In this document: in pieces, positions 27,788 through 35,516 of the stretch
Layout of the letters: each line of letters begins with the position of its first letter
Numbering within the stretch: position 1 is the stretch's first letter
Assembly: GCF_025917005.1 (NCBI RefSeq)
Contig: NZ_CP078091.1
Coordinates: 124,001 to 188,000 of the forward strand
Source: Porphyrobacter sp. ULC335
Lineage (GTDB): Bacteria; Pseudomonadota; Alphaproteobacteria; Sphingomonadales; Sphingomonadaceae
Reading direction: 5' to 3'
DNA length: 64,000 bases
The notes under the pieces: generated by a model
The model's database searches: none
Told to the model about the DNA's origin: nothing
The model's input: the letters and a program-made list of their open reading frames with translations, nothing else
Program-made: the position numbers and the translations under genes

Positions 27788-27890
27788 GCCCTCCTGAAGG
27801 GGTGCCAGATGACTGCTATGGGGTAGATGGCTGCCTCGCAGCCTTTGGCCCACTCTCGGGGAAAGCAGGCGCAATAAAGGGGCCGCCCCC

Positions 27891-28862
27891 TTACCCCTTG
27901 CGCACCTTGGCCCGCTCGTTCGCCGCGCCAAAACGCCCGTGCTTGCGGTAACGCAGCATCCACTTGTCGAGGAACAGGCCGAGCGGCTTGGGCTCGATGC
28001 CGAGCTCTGCAAAGCCGCGCGCGTCCGGTGCGACGGTGCTGCCGGGCTTGAGCAGCGCCCACTGGTCGCGGCTCATCGGCGTCAGCGGCATCGCGGCAAA
28101 GGTCGCGCTGATCCCGTCCGGCATGGCGAGGAAGGTGCGCTTCCTGCCCTGTGCGGCAGCGATCCGCTCGTGGATTTCCATCATGGTGAGCTGTTCCGGC
28201 CCGCCCAGTTCATAGGTGTGCCCGCCGTGCAGCTCCGGATGTTCGAGCGCCACTGCCACCGCTTCGGCCACGTCATCGGCATAGACCAGTTGCAGCTTCG
28301 CCTGCGGCCCGAACACGGGGAGCACGGGCAGCATCTCGATCATGCCGCCGAACAGGTTGAGGAAATTGTCGTCCTTGCCGAACACGATGGAGGGACGCAG
28401 GATCGTCGCCTTGGGGAAGGCGGCGAGGACATTGGCCTCGCCCAGCCCCTTCCCGCGCGCATAGGCGGTGGGCGAGGCAGGGTCGGCGCCGATGGCGCTG
28501 ATCTGGACGAGCGACTTGACGCCGCCGGCAGCAGCCAGCCGCGCGACGGTGCCGGGCGTCTCGCCGGTCAGCTTGATGAGATCGCCATCGAAAGCGCCGA
28601 CCAGATTGACCACATGGCTCGCCCCCTCAAGCGCGGCGGCGACATGCTCCTCGTGGGTGACGTCGCAAGGCATCAGCTGAAGCTGGCCGAGATTGGCAAG
28701 CGGCTTGAGGCTCTGCGCCTTGCCGGGCGAACGGCTCGCCAATCGAACACGCGCGCCGCGCTGAAGAAGGCTCTGCGCAACGTAGTTGCCGATGTAACCG
28801 GTGCCGCCGAAAATCGTGACCAGCTGGCCGGAAAGCGGGGAGGAGATGGATGCGGAGGGCAT
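27891..28862 (-). CDS. NDUFA9-like NAD(P)-binding protein
   Basis: A 323-residue atypical short-chain dehydrogenase like the complex I accessory subunit NDUFA9. The N-terminal VTIFGGTGYIGNYVAQSL is the Rossmann nucleotide site, and ISAIGADPASPTAYARGKGLGE holds the degenerate YxxxK-like region. ATILRPSIVFGKDDNFLNLF is characteristic of the family. Alphaproteobacterial homologues are annotated as complex I NDUFA9 subunit family proteins. It probably stabilises complex I or binds NADPH. Confidence 0.9.
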   Translation of the reverse strand: MPSASISSPLSGQLVTIFGGTGYIGNYVAQSLLQRGARVRLASRSPGKAQSLKPLANLGQLQLMPCDVTHEEHVAAALEGASHVVNLVGAFDGDLIKLTGETPGTVARLAAAGGVKSLVQISAIGADPASPTAYARGKGLGEANVLAAFPKATILRPSIVFGKDDNFLNLFGGMIEMLPVLPVFGPQAKLQLVYADDVAEAVAVALEHPELHGGHTYELGGPEQLTMMEIHERIAAAQGRKRTFLAMPDGISATFAAMPLTPMSRDQWALLKPGSTVAPDARGFAELGIEPKPLGLFLDKWMLRYRKHGRFGAANERAKVRKG

Positions 28863-29055
28863 GGGGGGTGCTCGCTCTTGGTGGCTGCCTGTGTGCTGGC
28901 AGCGCTTTGCGGCAAGCGCAGCGGAGAGGCAAGGGGTGCGATGGGGGCTGTTGCGGGTCGGCGCCGCATCGTTCGCGCGCAGGCCCGCTGCCCGGGGGAA
29001 TTTTGCCCGCCGCCAGATGCCCCCTCGGCTGGACCTTGCGCGCTCCAGACCCCGG

Positions 29056-29170
29056 TTAGACCCCCTTTAGACCCCGCTTGAATCGCTCTTTAGGGTAGGT
29101 GCCGAAGGTGAGCTTCTGCTCGTTGCCGTAAATTCCCAGCTTCAGTTTCCAGAGCCCGGTCCCCGAACCG
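29056..29170 (-). pseudogene. Integrase N-terminal (DUF4102) remnant
   Basis: The frame ending at 29056 reads GTGLWKLKLGIYGNEQKLTF, then GTYPKERFKRGLKGV and a stop. The LW..KL....G..QKLTFGTYP pattern is that of the DUF4102 arm-binding domain at the N-terminus of P4-type tyrosine integrases. The catalytic domain is absent. Two copies of TTAGACCCC lie at the truncated end (about 29,055-29,075). It marks the left edge of the accessory region. The rest of 28,863-29,055 shows no gene. Confidence 0.55.
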
Positions 29171-29176
29171 CTCGCC

Positions 29177-30775
29177 TCAGCCGCGCTCGACTCCGGTAAC
29201 GGCGTTCCAATCGAGATTGAATTTGGCAAGGTATTTTCGAAGACGGTCGCCGTCATTGGTCGAGCTGCGCTGGCGCCGGGATGCGGCGAACAGACGGCGA
29301 CCAGCGTCCGCAAGGCTCGCGCTCTGGCGGCATACGGAGACGACATAGTCGAGCTGCACCCTATCAAAGGGATCGATTTCTTCTAGCTGCCCGGCAGCGA
29401 ACAACGCCTCAAGACACTGGCGGCCGAGTGTCTCGCCCGCCCACAGCCGTGCCAATCTGGCCGTTTCTGCGGCGACGGTCTCAGCGTCAATGCGGGCGCC
29501 GGGACTGAGTGTCGCCATCCGCGTGACGCTAGCCGCGAGATCCCGGAAATTGCCTGCCCAGCGCGCTGACGGGCCGGTGGCGAAGGCGAGGTAGCGCTCG
29601 CGTGCCTCCTTGTTGAAGGTCACTCGCGTGCCCTCTCTTTCTGCGAAGCGGTCGAGCTCGAAATCGAGGTTGGGTTCGATATCCTCGCGCCGCTCGGCAA
29701 GCCCCGGCAGGGTAAAGGTCCACAGGTTGAGGCGGGCGAAGAGGTCATCGCGAAACGATCCGGCTGCGACTGCGCTGACCAGATCGCGATTGGTGCCGGC
29801 GATGAGCTGGAACTCGCTCTTCGTCTCGCTGTCAGCGCCGACGGGGAGAAATCGCCCATCTTCGATCGCGCGCAGGATCATGGCCTGTTCGTCGAGACCA
29901 AGCTCGCCGATCTCGTCGAGGAACAATACGCCCTTGTTGGCGCTCTTCAGCAGGCCCGGGCGATCCTGCGCGGCGCCGGTGAACGCACCCTTCCTGTGCC
30001 CGAACAGTGCCGACATCGCGCTGTCGCCCTTCAACGTTGCGCAGTTGACCTCGACGAAGGGCCCGCTGACCTGGTGACGCAGCTTCTTCAATTCATAAAC
30101 CTTGCGCGCCAGCTGGCTCTTGCCCGCGCCGGTTGGCCCCATCAGCAGGATGGGTGCGCGGCTTCGCACCGCGACCTGCTCAATCTCCTCGATCATGCGA
30201 TTGAAGGCCGCGTTGCGGGTGTCGATACCGCTCTTGAGAAAGCTGGCGCTCTCCACGCTCGCTTCGGCAAAGCGGGTGGCGATCGAATCGTAGCGCGACA
30301 GATCGAGATCGATTGCGGCCCAGGTCCCCACCGGCTGCGGCACGCCCCGCGCCGGCTGGGTCTGCAGCAGGCGGCCGGGCAGATAACGCGCCTCGGTCAG
30401 CAGGAAGAGGCAGATCTGCGCGACGTGCGTGCCGGTCGTGATGTGGACGAGATAGTCCTGCACCTCGGGATCGAAAGGAAAGCCGCGCGCGAAATCGAGC
30501 AGCTTGCCGTAAACCTCCTCAAAGTCCCAGGCATCAGCAAAGTCCATCACGTGAGGGACGACCTCCGTCTCCGGCGAGACGCTGCGGATATCCTCGGCGA
30601 TGAACTCGGCAAGACGGCTGTGGTAGCTGCCATGGATCAGCACGAAGCGATCGACCCTCAGATCCTCCTGCATGCAAATGCTGACCGTGGGCCGCCACTT
30701 GTTCCAGCGCGAGGGCCCGAACTTGGCGGCATCAAGAGTTGAGCCGAGAAAGCCGATGACGGTCGTAGGTTTCAT
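29177..30775 (-). CDS. rtcR: RtcR, sigma-54 activator of the RNA repair operon
   Basis: A 532-residue RtcR. Residues ~1-180 are the CARF-like sensor domain (VHITTGTHVAQICLFLLTEA). Residues ~185-430 form the AAA+ sigma-54-interacting domain with Walker A GPTGAGKS (213-220), GAFTGA (263-268) and Walker B VLFLDE. The C-terminal ~70 residues contain a Fis-type DNA-binding region (LDYVVSVCRQSASLADAGRRL). RtcR is known to respond to damaged tRNA ends and activate rsr-yrl-rtcBA operons. Here it is divergent from exactly that operon, which has a sigma-54 promoter. Confidence 0.95.
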   Translation of the reverse strand: MKPTTVIGFLGSTLDAAKFGPSRWNKWRPTVSICMQEDLRVDRFVLIHGSYHSRLAEFIAEDIRSVSPETEVVPHVMDFADAWDFEEVYGKLLDFARGFPFDPEVQDYLVHITTGTHVAQICLFLLTEARYLPGRLLQTQPARGVPQPVGTWAAIDLDLSRYDSIATRFAEASVESASFLKSGIDTRNAAFNRMIEEIEQVAVRSRAPILLMGPTGAGKSQLARKVYELKKLRHQVSGPFVEVNCATLKGDSAMSALFGHRKGAFTGAAQDRPGLLKSANKGVLFLDEIGELGLDEQAMILRAIEDGRFLPVGADSETKSEFQLIAGTNRDLVSAVAAGSFRDDLFARLNLWTFTLPGLAERREDIEPNLDFELDRFAEREGTRVTFNKEARERYLAFATGPSARWAGNFRDLAASVTRMATLSPGARIDAETVAAETARLARLWAGETLGRQCLEALFAAGQLEEIDPFDRVQLDYVVSVCRQSASLADAGRRLFAASRRQRSSTNDGDRLRKYLAKFNLDWNAVTGVERG

Positions 30776-30784
30776 GCCGCATAC

Positions 30785-30798
30785 GATAAATTTTTATC
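30785..30798. promoter_or_regulatory. AT-rich palindrome upstream of rtcR
   Basis: GATAAA and TTTATC arms separated by TT lie 10 bp from the rtcR start codon. The spacer 30,776-30,917 is markedly AT-rich. A role as an operator or promoter element is inferred only from the position. Confidence 0.35.
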
Positions 30799-30917
30799 GA
30801 CTGCGATACAAGTATATCTAATTCAGGGATTGCTGCCCGAAGCGGCCCTTTCTCGCGTCCGCCATCAAGTCATTTAAAATCAGTATGATAAGAAATCTCC
30901 AAGCGTACCAAGTCGGT

Positions 30918-30934
30918 TTGGCACGCCCCATGCT
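30918..30934 (+). promoter_or_regulatory. Sigma-54 promoter of the rsr-yrl-rtcBA operon
   Basis: TTGGCACGCCCCATGCT fits the -24/-12 consensus (TGGCACG, 4-nt spacer, TTGC/T) with GG and GC exactly 12 bp apart (30920 and 30932). It faces the TROVE gene 112 bp downstream and is divergent from rtcR, whose product is a sigma-54 activator. The leader between promoter and rsr is ~100 nt. Confidence 0.88.
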
Positions 30935-31045
30935 GTAGGAAAAGTGCCGGGCGGTCGAACACCCGGCGTGATGCGGGATGAAGGGCGGCCGGAATGGGCC
31001 GGCCGCCCAAAGCCCCGCAGGACGAATTCACGATGGAGTTGGACG

Positions 31046-32593
31046 ATGGCCAACAAGACGCTCTTTTCTTCGGCGCTCTCGCGCTTCCTGCCGCGAACCG
31101 ACACGGTCAATGAGGCAGGCGGTGTCGCCTATGCTTATGGCCCCGAGGCGCTGCTTGCGCAGCTCGCCGCCACGGGTACGCTTTCGGACGGCTTCTATAC
31201 CGATGCCGAAACGCAGCTCGCCAAGGCGCTTGAGGCAGCGCGCGCGGTTGATCCGCTGTGGGTCGCCAAGTGTGCAGTTTATGCCCGCCAGTCAGGCGCG
31301 ATGAAGGACATGCCGGCGCTGCTCACCGCGGTGCTCTCGACGGCGGACCCGGACCTGATGGTTCCGGTGTTCCGGCGCGTGATCGACAACGGGCGAATGC
31401 TGCGCACTTTCGTGCAGATCATGCGCTCGGGCCAGGCCGGACGGACCTCACTGGGTTCGCGTCCGAAGCGGCTTGTGCGCGAGTGGCTGGAAAACGCCTC
31501 GACCCGCCAGCTGATGCAGGCGGCGACCGGCAATGATCCGAGCTTGGCGGACATCGTCAAGATGGTTCACCCGGCCCCGGCCTCGGCCGAGCGGCGCGCG
31601 TTCTATGGCTGGCTGATCGGCAAGCCCTATGACGTCGCCGCCCTGCCGGCGGAACTCGCGGCGTTCGAAGCATGGAAGGCGGACCGTTCGCGGCCGCTGC
31701 CCGATGTGCCCTTCGAATGGCTGACCGCCTTCGACCTCACGGCCAAGCAATGGGCTGTGCTGGCGGAGCGCATGGGCTGGCAGGCGCTGCGGATGAACCT
31801 CAACACGCTGGCCCGCAAGGGTGCGTTCCAGATCGACGGCGTGACCCAGGCGGTCGCGGCCCGGTTGTCGGACGAGACGGCGATGGCGAAGGTTCGTCCC
31901 GCGCCCTACCAGCTGATGACCGCGCTCGGCCAAGTGGGCGACGGGGTTCCGCTGCTGGTGCAGGCGGCGCTGGAAACGGCGCTCGAAGCCTCGCTGGCGC
32001 GGGTGCCGAAGCTGGAAGGTCATGTCGTGGTGTGTCCGGACGTGTCGGGCTCGATGAGCTCGCCCGCGACCGGGTACCGCAAGGGTGCGACCTCGGTCGT
32101 GCGCTGCATCGACATCGCCGCACTGGTGGCGGCCGCGATGCTGCGGAGCAATCCGCAGACCCGCGTGCTGCCGTTCGAGAACCGCGTCGTGGACGTGAAG
32201 CTTGATCCCAAAGCGCGCGTCGCGGTCAATGCGGCGAAGCTGGCGGCGGTCGGCGGCGGGGGCACCAGCGTGTCGGCGCCGCTCGAACTGCTTAACCGCG
32301 AGAAGGCCAAGGTCGATGTGGTGGTGATTGTGTCGGATAACGAATCCTGGCTCGATCCTTCCCGGCGCGGGGCAACGGCGACGATGAACGAGTGGACCCG
32401 GCTGAAGACCCGTAACCGGCAAGCGAAGCTGATCTGCATCGACATCCAGCCTTACGGCTCGACGCAGGCCAAGGACCGCAAGGACATCATGAATGTCGGT
32501 GGGTTCACCGACGCGGTGTTCGACACGATGGCGCGCTTTGCCAACGGGACGGCGCGCGACTGGGTCGAAGTCGTCAACGAAGTGGAGATTTGA
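31046..32593 (+). CDS. rsr: Rsr, bacterial Ro60 (TROVE and VWA domain protein)
   Basis: A 515-residue Ro60 orthologue. The N-terminal TROVE domain is a ring of HEAT-like repeats (residues ~5-320) that binds Y RNA on the outside and RNA 3' ends in the central hole. The C-terminal VWA domain (~325-515) has a MIDAS motif DVSGSMSS near 332. The start at 31046 has GGAG 8 bp before it. In Deinococcus and Salmonella, Ro60 with Y RNA directs PNPase or acts in RNA repair. Here it is followed directly by four Y-RNA-like genes and rtcBA. Confidence 0.95.
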   Translation: MANKTLFSSALSRFLPRTDTVNEAGGVAYAYGPEALLAQLAATGTLSDGFYTDAETQLAKALEAARAVDPLWVAKCAVYARQSGAMKDMPALLTAVLSTADPDLMVPVFRRVIDNGRMLRTFVQIMRSGQAGRTSLGSRPKRLVREWLENASTRQLMQAATGNDPSLADIVKMVHPAPASAERRAFYGWLIGKPYDVAALPAELAAFEAWKADRSRPLPDVPFEWLTAFDLTAKQWAVLAERMGWQALRMNLNTLARKGAFQIDGVTQAVAARLSDETAMAKVRPAPYQLMTALGQVGDGVPLLVQAALETALEASLARVPKLEGHVVVCPDVSGSMSSPATGYRKGATSVVRCIDIAALVAAAMLRSNPQTRVLPFENRVVDVKLDPKARVAVNAAKLAAVGGGGTSVSAPLELLNREKAKVDVVVIVSDNESWLDPSRRGATATMNEWTRLKTRNRQAKLICIDIQPYGSTQAKDRKDIMNVGGFTDAVFDTMARFANGTARDWVEVVNEVEI

Positions 32594-32605
32594 ATGAATT
32601 GAACA

Positions 32606-32706
32606 GTGCGGTCGCGGCGAATGCCGGGAAGGACTACATCCTGCAACGATGGTGGCTCTCAGCTGAGGGCGCCCGTCTTTCCCGAACCTCGTCGCCGCGA
32701 CCGCAC
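32606..32706 (+). ncRNA. Y-RNA-like RNA, unit 1 (YrlB-like, no tRNA module)
   Basis: The ends form a perfect 15-bp stem (32606-32620 with 32692-32706). The 5' strand runs into the shared box GGCGAATGCCGG (32616-32627) and GGACTACATC; the 3' strand carries AACCTCGTCGCC. The interior has a CTCTCAGCTGAGGG hairpin but no T-arm. The two boxes recur in the next three units and probably form the Ro60-binding helix. It begins 13 nt after the rsr stop. Confidence 0.85.
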
Positions 32707-32715
32707 AAACACAAC

Positions 32716-32893
32716 TTGGGAAATGGTCGGGGCGAATGCCGGTCGGGACTACATCCACCACGAAGAAGGCCCCGTCGGGCAAAGCGCCCCGGTTCCGGCA
32801 ACGGTCCGGGGAGATAGGGTTCAAATCCCTCTTGGAGCAGTAGCTTAAGGGCCGCCGTCTCGACAAATCTTCGTCGCCACGACCTTTTCCCAA
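32716..32893 (+). ncRNA. Y-RNA-like RNA, unit 2 (tRNA-like module opened in the D-loop)
   Basis: The terminal stem 32716-32735/32874-32893 pairs 18 of 20 positions with two isolated mismatches. Shared boxes GGCGAATGCCGG (32731) and CTTCGTCGCC (32869) are present. Interior tRNA-like elements in order: AAGC (32782-32785); a long anticodon-like hairpin with CCCCGG/CCGGGG and a GCAA tetraloop; a T-arm AGGG-TTCAAAT-CCCT (32816-32830); TA; and GCTT (32843-32846), which can pair back with AAGC as a D-stem. The tRNA is thus circularly permuted and opened in the D-loop. The acceptor is shortened. Confidence 0.8.
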
Positions 32894-33032
32894 CTCACGG
32901 CGAATGCCGGAAGGACTACATCGAATGTTAATCGCCTGGTCGCGGGTTCGAATCCCGCCAGGTCCACCAAATGCGGACCTGTAGCTCAGCTGGTAGAGCA
33001 GGAATGTCCTTTCAAACCTTCGTCGCCGAGAG
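32894..33032 (+). ncRNA. Y-RNA-like RNA, unit 3 (permuted tRNA with T-arm, acceptor, ACCA and D-arm)
   Basis: Terminal stem 32894-32903/33023-33032 has nine pairs and one mismatch. Inside is a strikingly intact tRNA elbow in permuted order: T-arm GCGGG-TTCGAAT-CCCGC (32942-32958); acceptor 3' strand CAGGTCC (32959-32965); a loop starting ACCA; acceptor 5' strand GGACCTG (32975-32981), fully complementary over 7 bp; TA; and D-arm GCTC-AGCTGGTA-GAGC (32984-32999). The anticodon arm is the opening. This is the YrlA topology known from Salmonella. A tRNA search may report part of it as a tRNA. Confidence 0.9.
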
Positions 33033-33052
33033 AAGCATTACTTGAACAACAC

Positions 33053-33178
33053 GCTGGCGGATGCCGGCGGGACTACATGGGTAGAGCGTCTGCGAAAGCA
33101 GAAGTTCGGCGGTTCAAGTCCGCCCCCGGGCAACCGGAGTAGCTCAGAAAAACGTCTCGCCACACCCTCGCCGTCGGC
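33053..33178 (+). ncRNA. Y-RNA-like RNA, unit 4 (permuted tRNA with GNRA-capped anticodon and acceptor stems)
   Basis: The terminal stem GCTGGCGG/CCGTCGGC (33053-33060 with 33171-33178) has two G-U pairs and the boxes are more divergent (GGCGGATGCCGG, CCTCGCCGTCGGC). The interior reads GGTAGAGC (3' half of a D-arm), an anticodon stem TCTGC-GAAA-GCAGA (33089-33102), a T-arm GGCGG-TTCAAGT-CCGCC (33108-33124), a mini-acceptor CCGG-GCAA-CCGG (33126-33137), and then AGTAGCTCAG, whose GCTC can pair with the earlier GAGC. The module is therefore opened in the D-loop, unlike unit 3. It ends 27 nt before rtcB. Confidence 0.85.
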
Positions 33179-33205
33179 ACTTTTAAAGCATAACAGGAGG
33201 TCGCG

Positions 33206-34432
33206 ATGACCCGGACGACTTACGAATACCATCAGGCAGAGGGCGGATCGCCGATCAAGATGTGGACGCGCGGCGTGCCTGTCGATGACAAGGCGCGCGA
33301 GCAGCTGGCCCGTGCGGCGCAGATGCCGTTCATCTTCAAGCATGTCGCGGCGATGCCCGATGTGCACGTGGGGATCGGCGCAACCGTGGGCTCGGTGATC
33401 CCGACCAAGGGCGCGGTGATCCCGGCGGCAGTGGGCGTCGATATCGGCTGCGGCATGATGGCGGCGCGCACTTCGCTGGTCGCCAGCGACCTGCCGGATA
33501 ACCTTGCGGCCATCCGCTCGGCGATCGAGGCGGCGGTGCCGCACGGTCGGACGGCGGGGCGTGGCAAGCGCGACAAGGGCGCGTGGGGCGAACCGCCCCG
33601 CGCGGCGGTCGATGCCTGGGCGAAGCTTGCCGAACGGTTCGGCCGGATCGTCGCCAAGCATCCGCGTCTGCGCAACACCAACAACCTGATGCACCTCGGC
33701 ACGCTGGGGACGGGCAACCACTTCGTTGAACTGTGCCTCGACGAGGAACAGCGCGTGTGGGTGATGCTCCACTCCGGCAGCCGCGGAGTGGGCAACGCGA
33801 TCGGCACGTTCTTCATCGAACTCGCCAAGCAGGACATGCGCAAGTGGCATATCAACCTGCCTGATCAGGACCTGGCCTACTTCCCGGAAGGGACCGACCA
33901 TTTCGATGACTATGTCGAGGCGGTCGAATGGGCGCAGGACTTTGCCCGGCTCAACCGGCAGGTGATGATGGCTCATGTGCTGGATGCGGTACGCAGCCAG
34001 ATTGCCAAGCCCTTCGATGCGGAGTGCGAGGCGGTGAACTGCCATCACAACTACGTGACGCGCGAGCATCACTTCGGCGAAAACGTGCTGGTCACCCGCA
34101 AGGGCGCGGTGCGTGCAGCCACGGGCGTGATGGGGATCATTCCGGGCTCGATGGGCGCGAAAAGCTTCATCGTGCGCGGGCTGGGCAACCCCGAAAGCTT
34201 CGACAGCTGCTCGCACGGGGCAGGCCGGGTGATGAGCCGGACCGAGGCGAAGAAGCTGGTGACGCTCGACGAGCACCTCGCCGACACGGCGGGCGTGGAG
34301 TGCCGCAAGGACGCGGGCGTGATCGACGAAACGCCGCGCGCCTACAAGCCGATCGAAGCCGTGATGGCCGCACAGGCCGATCTGGTTGAGATCGTACACA
34401 CGCTGAAGCAGGTGGTGTGCGTGAAGGGGTAA
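33206..34432 (+). CDS. rtcB: RtcB RNA-splicing ligase
   Basis: A 408-residue GTP- and Mn2+-dependent 3'-5' RNA ligase joining 2',3'-cyclic phosphate or 3'-phosphate ends to 5'-OH ends. The metal Cys in GVDIGCGMM is residue 82, and the guanylylated His in CSHGAGR is residue 337, the same number as in E. coli RtcB. HNYVTREHHFG and GTGNHFVEL are intact. A strong AGGAGG ribosome-binding site lies 6 bp upstream. It lies in the sigma-54 operon and would repair RNAs nicked by tRNases or toxins. Confidence 0.96.
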   Translation: MTRTTYEYHQAEGGSPIKMWTRGVPVDDKAREQLARAAQMPFIFKHVAAMPDVHVGIGATVGSVIPTKGAVIPAAVGVDIGCGMMAARTSLVASDLPDNLAAIRSAIEAAVPHGRTAGRGKRDKGAWGEPPRAAVDAWAKLAERFGRIVAKHPRLRNTNNLMHLGTLGTGNHFVELCLDEEQRVWVMLHSGSRGVGNAIGTFFIELAKQDMRKWHINLPDQDLAYFPEGTDHFDDYVEAVEWAQDFARLNRQVMMAHVLDAVRSQIAKPFDAECEAVNCHHNYVTREHHFGENVLVTRKGAVRAATGVMGIIPGSMGAKSFIVRGLGNPESFDSCSHGAGRVMSRTEAKKLVTLDEHLADTAGVECRKDAGVIDETPRAYKPIEAVMAAQADLVEIVHTLKQVVCVKG

Positions 34433-34473
34433 CCTTTCGCGGGCACCACCTGCCCAATTCCAGAGAAAGATCA

Positions 34474-35490
34474 ATGATCACCATCGACGGCTCAGAAGGC
34501 GAAGGCGGGGGGCAGGTGCTGCGTTATGCGGCGGCGCTCTCGCTGCTGACCGGGGAGCCTTTCACCATTGCCAAGATCCGTGGCGGGCGGGCCAAGCCCG
34601 GCCTGATGCGCCAACACGTCACGGCCATCGAGGCGGCGGCAGCGGTTGGCTCGGCGGAGTGCTCGGGCCTCGCTGTCGGCTCCACCGAGCTGACCTTCCG
34701 TCCCGGCGCGGTCATGCCCGGCGAATACCACTTCGCCATCGGCACTGCCGGCAGCACCGCGCTGGTGGTGCAGACCGTGCTCGTTCCGCTGATGCTGGCG
34801 GACGCGCCCTCGCGCATCGTGATCGAGGGCGGGACTCACGCGGCCTCGGCCCCGCCGTTCGAGTTTCTCGCCCACACCCTGCTCCCGGTGCTCGCCCGCA
34901 TGGGTCCGCGCCTGTCGGTGACGTTGGAGCGTCACGGCTTCTTCCCGCGCGGCGGGGGGCGGATCGTGCTGGAGATTGCGCCTGCGCCGCTCGCGCCCAT
35001 CGCATGTATCGAACGCGGCGCGTTTCGAAGTGGCAAGGTCGAGGCATTGATCGCAGGCATCCCCTTCGACATCGCCGACCGCGAGCTGAAGGCCGCGCGC
35101 AAGGTGCTGGCCGATTGGCCCGAGGACGCCTTTGGCCCGGTCCAGCTACCCGCCGACCACGGTCCCGGCAACGCGCTTCTGATCACGGCGGAATGCGACC
35201 ACGTGACCGAGGTGATGTCCGCCTTTGGCCAGATCGGCATTCCGGCCGAGCGCCTTGCCAAGACCGCCGCCAAGCGGATGGCGGGCTACCTTGCCTCCGG
35301 CGCGTTCGCCGGGCCGTACTTGCAGGACCAGCTGCTGCTGCCCTTCGCAATGGCAGGCGCGGGGGCGTTCACGACAGTCAAGCTGTCCGAACACACCCGC
35401 ACCGCTGCGGCGCTGATCGCACGCTTCACCGGGCGTGAGTTTGCCTTCAACGAGGATGCCGAGGGGCGGTTGCTGGCGAGCCTCGGGTAA
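34474..35490 (+). CDS. rtcA: RNA 3'-terminal phosphate cyclase
   Basis: A 338-residue RtcA converting RNA 3'-phosphates to 2',3'-cyclic phosphates with ATP, generating RtcB substrates. GSEGEGGGQVLRYAAALS opens the protein, HGFFPRGGGRIVLEI is the signature stretch, and the C-terminal LSEHTRTAAALIARF carries the adenylated His. The start at 34474 (MITIDGSEGEGG) is family-typical; the ribosome-binding site AGAAAG is weak. It is 41 bp downstream of rtcB in the same operon and convergent with prfH. Confidence 0.95.
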   Translation: MITIDGSEGEGGGQVLRYAAALSLLTGEPFTIAKIRGGRAKPGLMRQHVTAIEAAAAVGSAECSGLAVGSTELTFRPGAVMPGEYHFAIGTAGSTALVVQTVLVPLMLADAPSRIVIEGGTHAASAPPFEFLAHTLLPVLARMGPRLSVTLERHGFFPRGGGRIVLEIAPAPLAPIACIERGAFRSGKVEALIAGIPFDIADRELKAARKVLADWPEDAFGPVQLPADHGPGNALLITAECDHVTEVMSAFGQIGIPAERLAKTAAKRMAGYLASGAFAGPYLQDQLLLPFAMAGAGAFTTVKLSEHTRTAAALIARFTGREFAFNEDAEGRLLASLG

Positions 35491-35516
35491 GCCAGCCACC
35501 GCCATCCCAGCACACG

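Noticed and set aside
29056..29367. 103-codon frame read as a complete protein
   Set aside because: Its first two thirds are antisense-like sequence inside rtcR in another frame; only the last ~38 codons resemble an integrase domain.
32942..32999. A genuine linear tRNA gene
   Set aside because: The T-arm precedes the acceptor 5' strand and D-arm, so no linear tRNA can be formed. The element is a permuted tRNA-like module within a Y RNA unit.
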